NCBI RefSeq assembly: GCF_024648825.1
Contig: NZ_JANBBE010000019.1
Span: 62,001-126,000, forward strand
Length of the DNA stretch: 64,000 nucleotides
Reading direction: 5' to 3'
Source: Lentzea californiensis
Lineage (GTDB): Bacteria > Actinomycetota > Actinomycetes > Mycobacteriales > Pseudonocardiaceae
Positions 27,729 to 35,578 of the stretch are shown here, one piece after another (the stretch's first letter is position 1; each line of letters begins with the position of its first letter). The position numbers and the translations under genes were made by a program. The notes beneath the pieces were generated by a model. That model saw only the letters and a list, made by a program, of their open reading frames with translations. It had not been told where the DNA came from and did no database searches.

Positions 27729-28649
27729 TCAGGCGGCGGGCCCGCTGGAGTTGCGCACGACCAGCCGCACGTGGTGCTCCGCCGGTTCGATCTCCCCGCC
27801 CCTGATCAGCGTGAACAGGTCCGCGACCGCCCGTTCCCCCTGCGCCTTCGCCGCCCCCTCGACGGCGGTCAGCCCGACGACGCGGGTGAGCTCCTGCCCG
27901 TCGAGCGACACGATCGACACCTCGTCCGGCACCGCGCGCCCGTCCCGCTGCATGCGCAGGAAGATCCCCACCGCCGCGGCACCGTTCGAGCTGATCACCG
28001 CGGTGGGCAGGCGTTCGCCGTCGAGCAGCACGTCCACCACCTGCTCGCCACCGTCGACCGTCGGCGAGCACCAGACCGTCCACTCGGGACGCACGGCGAG
28101 CCCGGCGGCGACCAGGATCTCGTCGTAGGACTCGTCGACGCCGTCGGCCAGCACCAGGGCCACGTCTCGGTGCCCCAGCCCCTGCAGGTGGGACACGGCG
28201 GTCCGCAGCGCGTGGCGGAGGTCGGTGTCGTCGACCGCGACGTGCGGGACCTCCAACGACTCCAGGGAGACCTGCTCCACCGGGGACAACGACATCGACA
28301 GCAGCAGCACACCGTCCACACGACGCCCCAGCGGCAGCTCACCGAAGAACTTCGCGCGCGCGTCCTCGTCCCCCAGCACGTAGAGCAGCACGTCGTACCC
28401 GGCCTGCCGCAACGCACCCTCCGCGCCCGCCAGCACAGGGCTGACCTCGGACGTCAGCACCGCGATCGCGTACCGGCGCCCACCGGCCAAAGAGGAGGCG
28501 TCGCGCGCGATCGCGTACTTCATCCGCCGCGCGATCTCGCTCACGTGCTGCCGGGTCGCCTCGGACACGCCCGGCTCGCCCCGCAGCGCACGCGATACGG
28601 TCGCAGCGGACACCCCTGCGGCCTTGGCCACGTCGGACATGCTGGTCAC
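27729..28649 (-). CDS. LacI-family transcriptional regulator
   Basis: A 306-residue repressor: HTH SMSDVAKAAGVSAATVSRAL, then RRMKYAIARDASSLAGGRRY for the hinge, then the effector domain with AGAEGALRQAGYDVLLYVLG, then VDGVLLLSMSLSP and SNGAAAVGIFL. The GTG at 28649 is favoured because only three residues precede the HTH; the upstream ATG at 28673 would overlap the peroxiredoxin start region. Only 22 bases separate it from the divergent peroxiredoxin gene, so its promoter and operator must overlap that gene's start. The ligand is unknown, most likely a sugar. The adjacent malQ and treXYZ genes make a glucan role possible. Confidence 0.87.
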   Translation of the reverse strand: MTSMSDVAKAAGVSAATVSRALRGEPGVSEATRQHVSEIARRMKYAIARDASSLAGGRRYAIAVLTSEVSPVLAGAEGALRQAGYDVLLYVLGDEDARAKFFGELPLGRRVDGVLLLSMSLSPVEQVSLESLEVPHVAVDDTDLRHALRTAVSHLQGLGHRDVALVLADGVDESYDEILVAAGLAVRPEWTVWCSPTVDGGEQVVDVLLDGERLPTAVISSNGAAAVGIFLRMQRDGRAVPDEVSIVSLDGQELTRVVGLTAVEGAAKAQGERAVADLFTLIRGGEIEPAEHHVRLVVRNSSGPAA

Positions 28650-28671
28650 GGCCCGAGCGTATTGGAGATCC

Positions 28672-29121
28672 ATGAAGCCAGGCGACCTCGCCCCCGACTT
28701 CACACTGCCCGACCAGGACGGCACCGACCGCAAGCTGTCGGCGCTGCTCGAGGCCGGCCCGGTCGTGCTGTTCTTCTACCCCGGCGCGATGACCACCGGG
28801 TGCACCGCGCAGAGCTGCCACTTCCGCGACCTCGCGAAGGAGTTCGCGGAGGCGGGCGCCCAGCGCGTCGGGATCTCGATGGACGACGTGGCGAAGCAGA
28901 AGCAGTTCGCCGAACTGAACGACTTCGACTACCCGCTGCTCTCCGACACCGGCGGCGACGTCGCCGAGCAGTACGGCGTGCGGCGCCGGTTCGGGCCGAT
29001 CCCGGTCAAGCGGCACACGTTCGTCATCGGTGCCGGCCGGGAGATCATCGAGGTGATCAAGAGCGAGTTCTCCATGAACGCGCACGCGGACAAGGCGCTG
29101 GCCGCGCTCAGGAGTCGGTGA
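28672..29121 (+). CDS. Peroxiredoxin, BCP/PrxQ type
   Basis: A 149-residue thiol peroxidase that reduces hydroperoxides in the cytoplasm. The PrxQ pattern has peroxidatic Cys44 in GAMTTGCTAQSC and resolving Cys49 five residues later, preceded by VVLFFYPGA. KRHTFVIGAGREI and the closing basic tail complete the thioredoxin fold. The ATG at 28672 has GGAGA upstream. Electrons would come from thioredoxin. It diverges from the LacI gene with only 22 bases between starts, and its 3' end overlaps the convergent MmpS-like gene by 14 bases. Confidence 0.92.
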   Translation: MKPGDLAPDFTLPDQDGTDRKLSALLEAGPVVLFFYPGAMTTGCTAQSCHFRDLAKEFAEAGAQRVGISMDDVAKQKQFAELNDFDYPLLSDTGGDVAEQYGVRRRFGPIPVKRHTFVIGAGREIIEVIKSEFSMNAHADKALAALRSR

Positions 29122-29599
29122 TCGTCAGGACGCCGTAGGGCCCGGAAGCCTTGCCCTCGCGAACAGTCGCACCGTCGATCGTGTACTTCCCGTGCACCTC
29201 GGCGCCGTCCGGACCGGCGACCACCACGAGCATCACGGACTCGGACGCGCGGTCGGCGGGCACCTCGACGGTGCGCGTCCACGGCAGCGTCACGCCCGCC
29301 TCGTTGTGGATGGACGCGCCGACGGTCGCGGTGACGTTGAAGGCCTTGCCGGTGCCGGTCACCTCGAACACGACGGTCCGCTTCGCCGGAGCGGGCGAAG
29401 GCGACTGCGAGGGCACCATCACTTGGCCTGAGGAGGGGCCGGAAAGGCCCTCAAGCTTGTACATCACGTGATTGCCGAACGCGAGTCCGCCCACGACCAC
29501 CGGCACCGTGATCAGCAAGAGCAACCAAGGCCACTTCGGCGACCTGGCTGGCTCGTGCAGCGGTGGTGCGATGCCGTATTCGGGCGGTTGGTGTGACAT
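29108..29599 (-). CDS. MmpS-like membrane-anchored protein
   Basis: A 163-residue protein: a short Pro-rich cytoplasmic tail, one membrane helix (KWPWLLLLITVPVVVGGLAF), a Ser/Pro linker (SQSPSPAPAKR) and an extracytoplasmic beta-sandwich of about 90 residues with VFEVTGTGKAFNVTATVG, then LPWTRTVEVP. This is the build of MmpS accessory proteins, which in mycobacteria partner with MmpL lipid or siderophore exporters. No mmpL is in the window. It is the last gene of the minus-strand run that starts at 37734 and lies 44 bases after the glycosyltransferase, so it may help export of that cluster's product. Confidence 0.72.
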   Translation of the reverse strand: MSHQPPEYGIAPPLHEPARSPKWPWLLLLITVPVVVGGLAFGNHVMYKLEGLSGPSSGQVMVPSQSPSPAPAKRTVVFEVTGTGKAFNVTATVGASIHNEAGVTLPWTRTVEVPADRASESVMLVVVAGPDGAEVHGKYTIDGATVREGKASGPYGVLTITDS

Positions 29600-29643
29600 G
29601 GAGTCCCCCTCACCCCGAAATGTCGATCTCCGAGCGCCCGTCG

Positions 29644-30924
29644 TTACCGTGCCCCGCTCGCCGCGCCTGCCCGCGCGAGCCGTTCGACGTGGTCGGCGCT
29701 GAGCGGGCCGGCGTCGTGGCGCCGGTACTCCACCGCGAGTTCGCGTGCCCGCAGCCGGAACGTGCCGCCGTGCAGCACTTCGCGCACAGCCGCCTTGATC
29801 GCCTTCTCCGACGGCGCCGACGTGCGCAGGTTCAGCCCGGCGCCGGACCGTTCGACGCGGGCGGCCACCTCCGGCTTGTCCTCCGTCGTGCCCGCCACGA
29901 CCAGCGGGACGCCCTGTGCGAGCGCGAGCTGCACTCCGCCGAACCCGCCGTTGGTGACCATGGCGGAGAGTTCCGGCAGCAGCCTGTCGTAGGGCAGGAA
30001 CGGCGCGGTGAAGGCGTTGGCGGGCAACGGGCCCACGTCGTGCGCGCCGGTGCTGGCGACGACGGTGACGTGCTCGTCCGCGAGCGCGCGGATGGCGGGC
30101 AGGACGAGTTGTCCGAGGTCCGTGTCCGCGACCGTTCCCTGGGTGACGTGCACGATCGGGCGCCCCGCGGTGATCATGCGGTGCCACCAGTCCGGCAGCG
30201 CGGCCGGCGGTGCCGGGTCGACCAGCGCGCCCACGAACTCCACCTGCGGCGGCATGAACGAGCGCGGGTGTTCGAGGCCGGCGATGCCGTTCTGCAGGTG
30301 CAGGTGCTGTGACACGGTCGCGAGTTCGCGCTCGCCTTCGGGCAGGCCCAGGCCGGCGAGGATTCGGGCGCGGTGCTCGAGGACGGGCTTGAACACCACG
30401 TTGTCCAGCAGCCCGCGCACCACCGCGTACCGCAACCGGGCGAGCGGGCCGGTCCGGTGCTTGAGGCCCGGTCCGAACGGCGGCACGTCCGGCGCGGGCA
30501 GCATCATCGGCATGACGCCGACGCTGACGGCACGCGGCCCGCCGAGCTGTTCGAACACGCTCGCGCCGATGTACGCGGCGTCGTGCAGGACGAGGTCGGC
30601 CGGGCGTTCGGCCAGCGCCTTCCGCAGGTCACCGACCTGCGCCGGGATCGGGTCGAGGAACACCGCGTTCATGTCGTAGCGCAGCTTCGTGATGCCCTTG
30701 AGCTTGGCGCGCTCAGGGAACAGCTCGTCGACGTTGCGGCCCTGGTGGTCGATCGACGGGTCCATCTCGACGAACTCCGCGCCGGTGGCGGCGATCCGGT
30801 CCGCGAACACCCGGCCGGTGCACCAGCGCACGTGGTGGCCTCGCTCGGTCAGCTCACGGGCGATGGGCAGCAACGGCGCCACGTGGCCGGGGACGGGCAT
30901 GGTCGCGAACAGCAGGTTCAGCAC
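29644..30924 (-). CDS. GT1-type glycosyltransferase (macrolide/antibiotic type)
   Basis: A 426-residue GT-B enzyme. The N-terminal acceptor domain opens with LLFATMPVPGHVAPLLPIAR, including the His of the acceptor-activating PGHVxP motif. The C-terminal nucleotide-sugar domain has IVHVTQGTVADTDLG and the donor loop PYDRLLPELSAMVTNGGFGG, then GVPLVVAGTTEDKPEVAARV. Such enzymes put sugars from UDP or dTDP onto phenols, macrolides and other small aglycones. Sitting 40 bases behind the tetR gene and downstream of the aromatic gene set, it could decorate a phenolic product, but no sugar-biosynthesis gene is near. Confidence 0.86.
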   Translation of the reverse strand: MLNLLFATMPVPGHVAPLLPIARELTERGHHVRWCTGRVFADRIAATGAEFVEMDPSIDHQGRNVDELFPERAKLKGITKLRYDMNAVFLDPIPAQVGDLRKALAERPADLVLHDAAYIGASVFEQLGGPRAVSVGVMPMMLPAPDVPPFGPGLKHRTGPLARLRYAVVRGLLDNVVFKPVLEHRARILAGLGLPEGERELATVSQHLHLQNGIAGLEHPRSFMPPQVEFVGALVDPAPPAALPDWWHRMITAGRPIVHVTQGTVADTDLGQLVLPAIRALADEHVTVVASTGAHDVGPLPANAFTAPFLPYDRLLPELSAMVTNGGFGGVQLALAQGVPLVVAGTTEDKPEVAARVERSGAGLNLRTSAPSEKAIKAAVREVLHGGTFRLRARELAVEYRRHDAGPLSADHVERLARAGAASGAR

Positions 30925-30964
30925 GCCTCAGTCGACCAGACCGCGCTTAACGCTCCCTAATTCG

Positions 30965-31534
30965 TCATCTCAAGCCGGCCAGCACGAAGTCCGCGATCTC
31001 CCCCGCCAGCTGAGCGGGCGTCTTCTGGCCGTCCGGCCGGAACCACATGGGCAGCTGGTTCACGACGCCCAGCGCGATCCGCACGACGGTGTCCGCGGGC
31101 ACGACGGAGCTGAACTCGCCGTCCGCCTGCCCCTTCTCCACGACCGCGAGGAACGTCTCGTGGTAGCGGCGGCGTTCGGCGCGGAAGTCCGTCATCCGGT
31201 CCTCGCCGAGCCGGTGCAGCTCCCGGACGAACACCGCCGTCTCGTCGACCCGTTCGGCCGTCGAGATGACGAGCGACGCCAGGATCTCGCGCACCGTCTC
31301 GGCGGCGGACAGGCCGAGGCCGATGATCCGGTCCATGTCGGCGGACTGGGCCGTGATCAGCAGCCGGTAGATCTCGAAGAGCAGGTCGTCCTTCGAGCGG
31401 AAGTAGTGGTACAGCGCGCCCTTGGTGACCTCGGCGGCCTTGACGATCTCCTGCACCGAGGTCGCGTCGTAGCCCTGCGACGCGAACAGGCGCACGGCCA
31501 CGTCGATGATCTTCTGCTCGGTCGCGCTGGGCAC
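30965..31534 (-). CDS. TetR-family transcriptional regulator
   Basis: A 189-residue repressor. The TetR HTH is EQKIIDVAVRLFASQGYDAT, then SVQEIVKAAEVTKGALYHYF, then RSKDDLLFEIYR, followed by an all-helical ligand domain ending QKTPAQLAGEIADFVLAGLR. It starts two bases after the stop of the LLM oxidoreductase gene and is surely cotranscribed with it. A 16-bp palindrome in the promoter of that pair (32519-32534) is its probable autoregulatory operator. The HTH resembles regulators of acyl-CoA or lipid metabolism (AcrR/FadR type), but the ligand cannot be deduced. Confidence 0.88.
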   Translation of the reverse strand: MPSATEQKIIDVAVRLFASQGYDATSVQEIVKAAEVTKGALYHYFRSKDDLLFEIYRLLITAQSADMDRIIGLGLSAAETVREILASLVISTAERVDETAVFVRELHRLGEDRMTDFRAERRRYHETFLAVVEKGQADGEFSSVVPADTVVRIALGVVNQLPMWFRPDGQKTPAQLAGEIADFVLAGLR

Positions 31535-31536
31535 GG

Positions 31537-32487
31537 TTATCCCCGGGGTGCGAGCGCGCGTGCCTGCTCGGCCTGGTCGCCCCCGGTCGGGAGCAGCGCG
31601 ATGATCGGGGTGTCGACGCCGTTGGCCTGGTACTCGGCCACGCGGCCGCGGCAGTGGTCGAGCGACCCGTGCACGACCAGCGCGTCCACGACCTCGTCCG
31701 GGATCGCCTTCGACGCGGCCTTGCGGTCGCCCGCCGCCCACGCCTCGTGCATCGGGCGCAACGCCTCGCCGCGGCCGAGCCAGTCGTGGAACGCCGCGTA
31801 CGCCGGCACGGTCAGGTACGTGCTGATCAGCATGCGGCCCAGTGCCCGCGCGGCGTCGGCGTCCTCGGTCGGGCACACGAAGATCCGCGCCGCGAGCTCG
31901 GCGTCGCCCAGCTCGGAACGCACCTGGGCCACGTCGGTGGCGGCGAGCCAGTTCGTGATCGCGCCGTCGGCCTCGCGACCGGCCAGGCGCAGCATGTTCG
32001 GGCGCAGCGCGGCGAGCATGATCGGCACCTTCTCGGCGGGCGGGCGCTCCAGCTTGAAGCCCTTCACCGAGAACGTGTCGTAGTCGGCGGAGACCTTCTC
32101 GCCCGCCAGCGCCGCCTTCAGGAACCGCAGCGTGTCGCGGGTGCGCTTGAACGGCTCCTCGAACGGGATCGCGTTCCAGCGCTGCACGATGGCGGGCGAC
32201 GACGAGCCGATGCCCAGCACGAACCGGCCGCCGGTCACCTCCGCGAGCGTCGCGGCGGTCATCGCCAGCGTGGCCGGGCCGCGCGTGTAGACGGGCGCGA
32301 TCGCCGTGCCGAAACGCAGCTCCGAGGACCACTGCGCGGCCAGGGCGAGCGGCGTGAACGCGTCGGTGCCGGTCGTCTCGGCCGACCACACGTCCGTGTA
32401 GCCGAGCCCGGCGAGCTCGGACACCAGCGCGCGGTGCTCCAGCACCGGCACACCGATCAGCGGCAGCGTGATTCCCCAACGAGCCAT
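31537..32487 (-). CDS. LLM-class (luciferase-like) oxidoreductase, probably F420-dependent
   Basis: A 316-residue TIM-barrel protein of the luciferase-like monooxygenase superfamily: WGITLPLIGVPVLEHRALVS, then YTDVWSAETTGTDAFTPLAL, then the cofactor-phosphate block VLGIGSSSPAIVQRWN. The SAETTGTDA and GIGSSSP blocks are typical of actinobacterial F420-dependent reductases rather than FMN-type luciferases. ATG has GGAGG seven bases upstream. The gene opens a two-gene unit with tetR and has its own promoter (32515-32543) that begins right after the O-methyltransferase stop. The substrate is unknown; it may reduce or oxidise an intermediate of the upstream aromatic pathway. Confidence 0.85.
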   Translation of the reverse strand: MARWGITLPLIGVPVLEHRALVSELAGLGYTDVWSAETTGTDAFTPLALAAQWSSELRFGTAIAPVYTRGPATLAMTAATLAEVTGGRFVLGIGSSSPAIVQRWNAIPFEEPFKRTRDTLRFLKAALAGEKVSADYDTFSVKGFKLERPPAEKVPIMLAALRPNMLRLAGREADGAITNWLAATDVAQVRSELGDAELAARIFVCPTEDADAARALGRMLISTYLTVPAYAAFHDWLGRGEALRPMHEAWAAGDRKAASKAIPDEVVDALVVHGSLDHCRGRVAEYQANGVDTPIIALLPTGGDQAEQARALAPRG

Positions 32488-32514
32488 GAACGCCTCCAGG
32501 TCGACTTCGCTGCC

Positions 32515-32543
32515 ACCCTACCGACCGGTCGGTATGCCCACAA
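32515..32543 (-). promoter_or_regulatory. Promoter of the LLM-tetR pair
   Basis: On the minus strand TTGTGG (32543-32538), a 17-base spacer and TAGGGT (32520-32515), close to the housekeeping consensus. The spacer is filled by the TetR palindrome. Transcription would start near 32508, leaving a 20-base leader with GGAGG. Confidence 0.6.
32519..32534. promoter_or_regulatory. 16-bp palindromic operator, probably for the adjacent TetR
   Basis: TACCGACCGGTCGGTA is a perfect inverted repeat that lies between the -35 and -10 elements, overlapping the -10 by two bases. A bound TetR dimer would block RNA polymerase. The spacing and symmetry are those of classical TetR boxes. Confidence 0.7.
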
Positions 32544-32545
32544 CC

Positions 32546-33202
32546 TCACTTCTTGCGAGCCATGGTCAGCCCGTCCGCGATCGGCACCAGCACCGACTCG
32601 ACCCGCGTGTCGGCGAGCACGAACCTGTTGAAGGCGTCGATCGCGGCGGCGTTGCCCTCGGGCTGCTCGTCGGCCGCCTCGCCGTAGTAGAGGGTGTTGT
32701 CGGCGAGCAGCAGGCCGCCCTGCCGCACGCGCGGCACCAGCAGGTCCCAGTAGTGGACGTACCCGACCTTGTCCGCGTCGATGAACACCAGGTCGATGAC
32801 CGGCTCCTCCGGCATCTCGGCCAGCGTCTGGGCCGCCGCGCCGAGCCGCAGGTCGATCCGGTCGCGCACACCGGCCGCCTGCCACGCCTCCTCCGCGATC
32901 GAGGTCCATTCGGCGGAGACGTCGCAGGTGATGACCTTGCCGGACGGGGGGAGCGCCTGCGCGAACGCCAGCGTGGAGTAGCCGGTGTAGGTGCCGACCT
33001 CGACCACGGTCTGCGCGCCGGTGATCCTGACCAGCAGCGACAGCAGCACCGCCTGCTCGTGCGGGATCTGCATCTCCGCCGAGTCGCCGAGCTCCAGCGT
33101 GCGCGCGATCAGCTTCTCCTGCACCGCGCTGGGCCGGCCGGCCTGCTCGCGCACGTAGCGGTAGATCTGCGGGGTCATGACCACGGCCTTGAAGTCGTTC
33201 AC
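32546..33202 (-). CDS. Caffeoyl-CoA-type O-methyltransferase
   Basis: A 218-residue class I SAM methyltransferase of the metal-dependent family 3. Motif I is VVEVGTYTGYSTLAFA (residues 66-81). The metal ligands expected from the family are Asp142 in VFIDADK, Asp168 and Asn169 in GGLLLADNT. This family methylates one hydroxyl of a catechol such as caffeate, caffeoyl-CoA or DOPA derivatives. The GTG start is 13 bases after the probable tyrosine 3-hydroxylase stop, in the same operon, which fits a catechol substrate. It may give ferulate, isoferulate or their CoA esters; the regiochemistry cannot be read from the sequence. Confidence 0.86.
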   Translation of the reverse strand: MNDFKAVVMTPQIYRYVREQAGRPSAVQEKLIARTLELGDSAEMQIPHEQAVLLSLLVRITGAQTVVEVGTYTGYSTLAFAQALPPSGKVITCDVSAEWTSIAEEAWQAAGVRDRIDLRLGAAAQTLAEMPEEPVIDLVFIDADKVGYVHYWDLLVPRVRQGGLLLADNTLYYGEAADEQPEGNAAAIDAFNRFVLADTRVESVLVPIADGLTMARKK

Positions 33203-33215
33203 GCGCGGCCTTCTC

Positions 33216-33974
33216 TCATAGTCGGGTGGCGAACGTCCTGAGTGTCTCTCCGTACTCGGGGCTCAGCGGGTGTTTCGCGAGGTCGTGACCGATCGCGGAC
33301 AAAACGGCGGCGCGGTGCGCGCGGTAGCGGCTCACGCACACGTTCTCCCGGCTGACGAGGAAGAACTCGTCGAACCGGGCCCGTTCGGCGTCGGTGGTGG
33401 ACGTGCGCGCACGGCCGGACTCGCGCAGCAGCGACGGGCCGCCGGGCACGAGCCTGCGCATGACGTCCATGTGCGCCACCAGATTCGCCTTGCTCGCAGA
33501 GGTGAGCGGTTCGGCCGCCACGGACCCCAGTGCGGCACGCGCCCGGCGCAGCAGGCCGGGCAGTGGCTCGTAGTCACGTGCCCATCGCCCGCTGAACGCC
33601 GGGTCGAACGTCACCATCATCGGCCGGATGACGTCCTCGTACACCTCACGGGAACAACTGCCCGAATAGGCGAGCATCACCGAGTACGCGTCGTATCCAA
33701 GCGCAGTGACGCGGACTAGCCGCGAATCAGGCTCACGTATCAACCGATCGAGTGAAGCCGAAAGAAACTTCCAGACCAGGAACGCGCCGTGGTGGCCGAG
33801 GAACCACCGGTGCACGGCGCGCTCGACCGGATCTTCCGGGGTGCCGATGGCGATCGGCAGCTCGAAGCAGCCGGTCGCGCACGGGATCAGTTCCTCCTCG
33901 GGCATCGGCAGCCGCAGGACCGGCAGGTCGACCCAGGTGTGCCCCCACCGGGGGAGGCAGACGGGAGCACTCAT
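33216..33974 (-). CDS. Probable heme-dependent L-tyrosine 3-hydroxylase (LmbB2/Orf13/SibU-type)
   Basis: A 252-residue, Cys- and Trp-containing soluble protein without a signal peptide. Blocks that I associate with the LmbB2 / Orf13 / HrmE / SibU / TomI family of histidine-ligated heme oxygenases are YDAYSVMLAYSGSCSREVY, then VIRPMMVTFDPAFSGRWARD, then YEPLPGLL; the helix RWFLGHHGAFLVWKF would supply the heme-ligating His. That family converts tyrosine to L-DOPA with H2O2 or O2. The call rests on remembered family patterns and needs a search. The gene overlaps the stop of the upstream lyase by one base (TGATG), so both proteins are made together. Confidence 0.55.
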   Translation of the reverse strand: MSAPVCLPRWGHTWVDLPVLRLPMPEEELIPCATGCFELPIAIGTPEDPVERAVHRWFLGHHGAFLVWKFLSASLDRLIREPDSRLVRVTALGYDAYSVMLAYSGSCSREVYEDVIRPMMVTFDPAFSGRWARDYEPLPGLLRRARAALGSVAAEPLTSASKANLVAHMDVMRRLVPGGPSLLRESGRARTSTTDAERARFDEFFLVSRENVCVSRYRAHRAAVLSAIGHDLAKHPLSPEYGETLRTFATRL

Positions 33975-35482
33975 CAAGCACCCTCCACTTCGGACACGAG
34001 ACTGTCGAGGACGTCCGCCACCCGGCCCAGCGCGGTGTCGAGCGGCCGGTCCTCGGTGATCGGCGGGACCTCGTCCGCGAGCCGGTCGAACACCGCCGCG
34101 AGCCGAGTTCCCTGCGGACGGCGTGCGCCGACGTGCACTGCCTGGCGCAGCCCGATCACGAGTCCCGCGTGCAGGTACCGCAGCAGCCGCGCCTGGTCGA
34201 GCGCCGTCAGCGCGGCCTGCGTGCCGAACGGGACGACGTCCTGGTTGTGCAGGTTCGTCGGCAGGCTCTGCACCGAGGCCGGCGTGGCCGCCCTGCGCAT
34301 CGCGGCGACGGTGGCGGTCGCACAGAGCTGGACGCCCTGCAGCGCGTGGTGCTGACCGGGCAACGGGCTGAGCATCGGCGGCAACCCGTTGCTGCGGTGG
34401 GGGTCCACCAGCAGGTCGAGCTGACGTTCGGCCAGGTTGCCCAGCTGCACCAGGGCGACGTTGAGCTGGTCGGCCGCGAAAGCGCTGGGCTGGCCGAAGA
34501 AGTTGCCGCCGTGCACGACCTCCCCGGTCTCCGGGAAGAACAACGGGTTGTCGCTGACGCCGTTGAGGTCGCGGCGCACCACCTCGTCGGCGTGCCGCAC
34601 GCTCGTGCCGGCCGCGCCGATCAGCTGTGGTGTGCAACGGATGCTGTACGGCTCCTGCAACGGGCGTGCCCCGGATGGCGTACTGCCTTCGAGCCAGGTC
34701 CTGATGGACGCACCCGACTCAGCGACGTCCGGATGCCCGAACGCGGCCAGTAGTCCAACCGACGTGAACTCGGTGCCGCAACCGAGGACGTCGGTCATCA
34801 AGGCGGACAACAACTCCGCCGTCCGGCGCGCGCGAACCGCCTGCGCGACAGCGAGTCCGAGTGCCGCGGCGGTCACCGAGATGCCGTTCACCAGCGCGAG
34901 CGCGTCACGCCCGTCCAGCACGAGTTTCTGGAGACCGGCCCGTGCAAGCGCTTCCACGGCGGGCATCAGCCGCCCCTGGAAGAAGGCGTTCCCGTTACCG
35001 CGCAAAGCATGTGCCACGTAGGCGAGCGGCTGTAGATCACCACTCGCACCGAGTGAACCCAAACGAGGCACGGCTGGGGCGAATTCGGTGTCCAGCATGG
35101 CAGTCAGCGAGTCCACGACCTGCTCGGACACTCCGGATCGCCCTTGCGCCAACGAGAAGAGCCGGGCGAGCACGGCCGCACGGGCGACGGCGGGCGGCAG
35201 CAGTTCACCGTGGCCGACGATGAGGTGGAAGATGGTGTTGTCACATTGACCGGCGCTGTCCGGACGGCCCGCGAACTCGACCAGTGGGCCGAAACCCGTT
35301 GTGACACCGTAGATCGCGCGTCCGGACGCGCTGACTTCGAGCACGAACCCGCGGCAGCGCGCGATCCGGTCGCGCACGTCCGCCGGCAGATCGACGTGCA
35401 ACGGGTCGCGGGCGAGTTCGAGGTGAGCCGGTTCGAGGTGCGCGGCCAGGTTCAGGGCAGCAGGGGATGTTCCGACAGGCAC
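33974..35482 (-). CDS. MIO-dependent aromatic amino-acid lyase/aminomutase, tyrosine-type selectivity
   Basis: A 502-residue member of the HAL/PAL/TAL family. The MIO prosthetic group forms from Ala146-Ser147-Gly148 in LGSLGASGDLQPLAYVAHAL. Tyr58 in YGVTTGFGPLV is the catalytic lid tyrosine. The substrate-selectivity position reads His86-Leu87 in NTIFHLIVGHGE, the pair associated with tyrosine rather than histidine (Ser-His) or phenylalanine (Phe-Leu). The enzyme should form coumarate from tyrosine or caffeate from DOPA, or act as a beta-amino-acid aminomutase. The GTG has AGGAGG five bases before it. Histidine lyase of the hut pathway is unlikely because no hut genes are near. Confidence 0.85.
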   Translation of the reverse strand: MPVGTSPAALNLAAHLEPAHLELARDPLHVDLPADVRDRIARCRGFVLEVSASGRAIYGVTTGFGPLVEFAGRPDSAGQCDNTIFHLIVGHGELLPPAVARAAVLARLFSLAQGRSGVSEQVVDSLTAMLDTEFAPAVPRLGSLGASGDLQPLAYVAHALRGNGNAFFQGRLMPAVEALARAGLQKLVLDGRDALALVNGISVTAAALGLAVAQAVRARRTAELLSALMTDVLGCGTEFTSVGLLAAFGHPDVAESGASIRTWLEGSTPSGARPLQEPYSIRCTPQLIGAAGTSVRHADEVVRRDLNGVSDNPLFFPETGEVVHGGNFFGQPSAFAADQLNVALVQLGNLAERQLDLLVDPHRSNGLPPMLSPLPGQHHALQGVQLCATATVAAMRRAATPASVQSLPTNLHNQDVVPFGTQAALTALDQARLLRYLHAGLVIGLRQAVHVGARRPQGTRLAAVFDRLADEVPPITEDRPLDTALGRVADVLDSLVSEVEGA

Positions 35483-35578
35483 GACGCCTCCTGGGGAATT
35501 GGGGAGCCACTCGCGACGATCCCCGTTGACCCGTCAGCGAGGAAGGGCCTTATGTACGCATCAAACGAGGAAAAATTC

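Noticed and set aside
29600..30187. Upstream extension of the MmpS-like gene
   Set aside because: The extra part is out of frame to the glycosyltransferase; signal and linker order fit the ATG at 29599.
33974..35482. Histidine ammonia-lyase of the hut pathway
   Set aside because: Selectivity residues are His-Leu rather than Ser-His, and no hutU, hutI or hutG genes are near.
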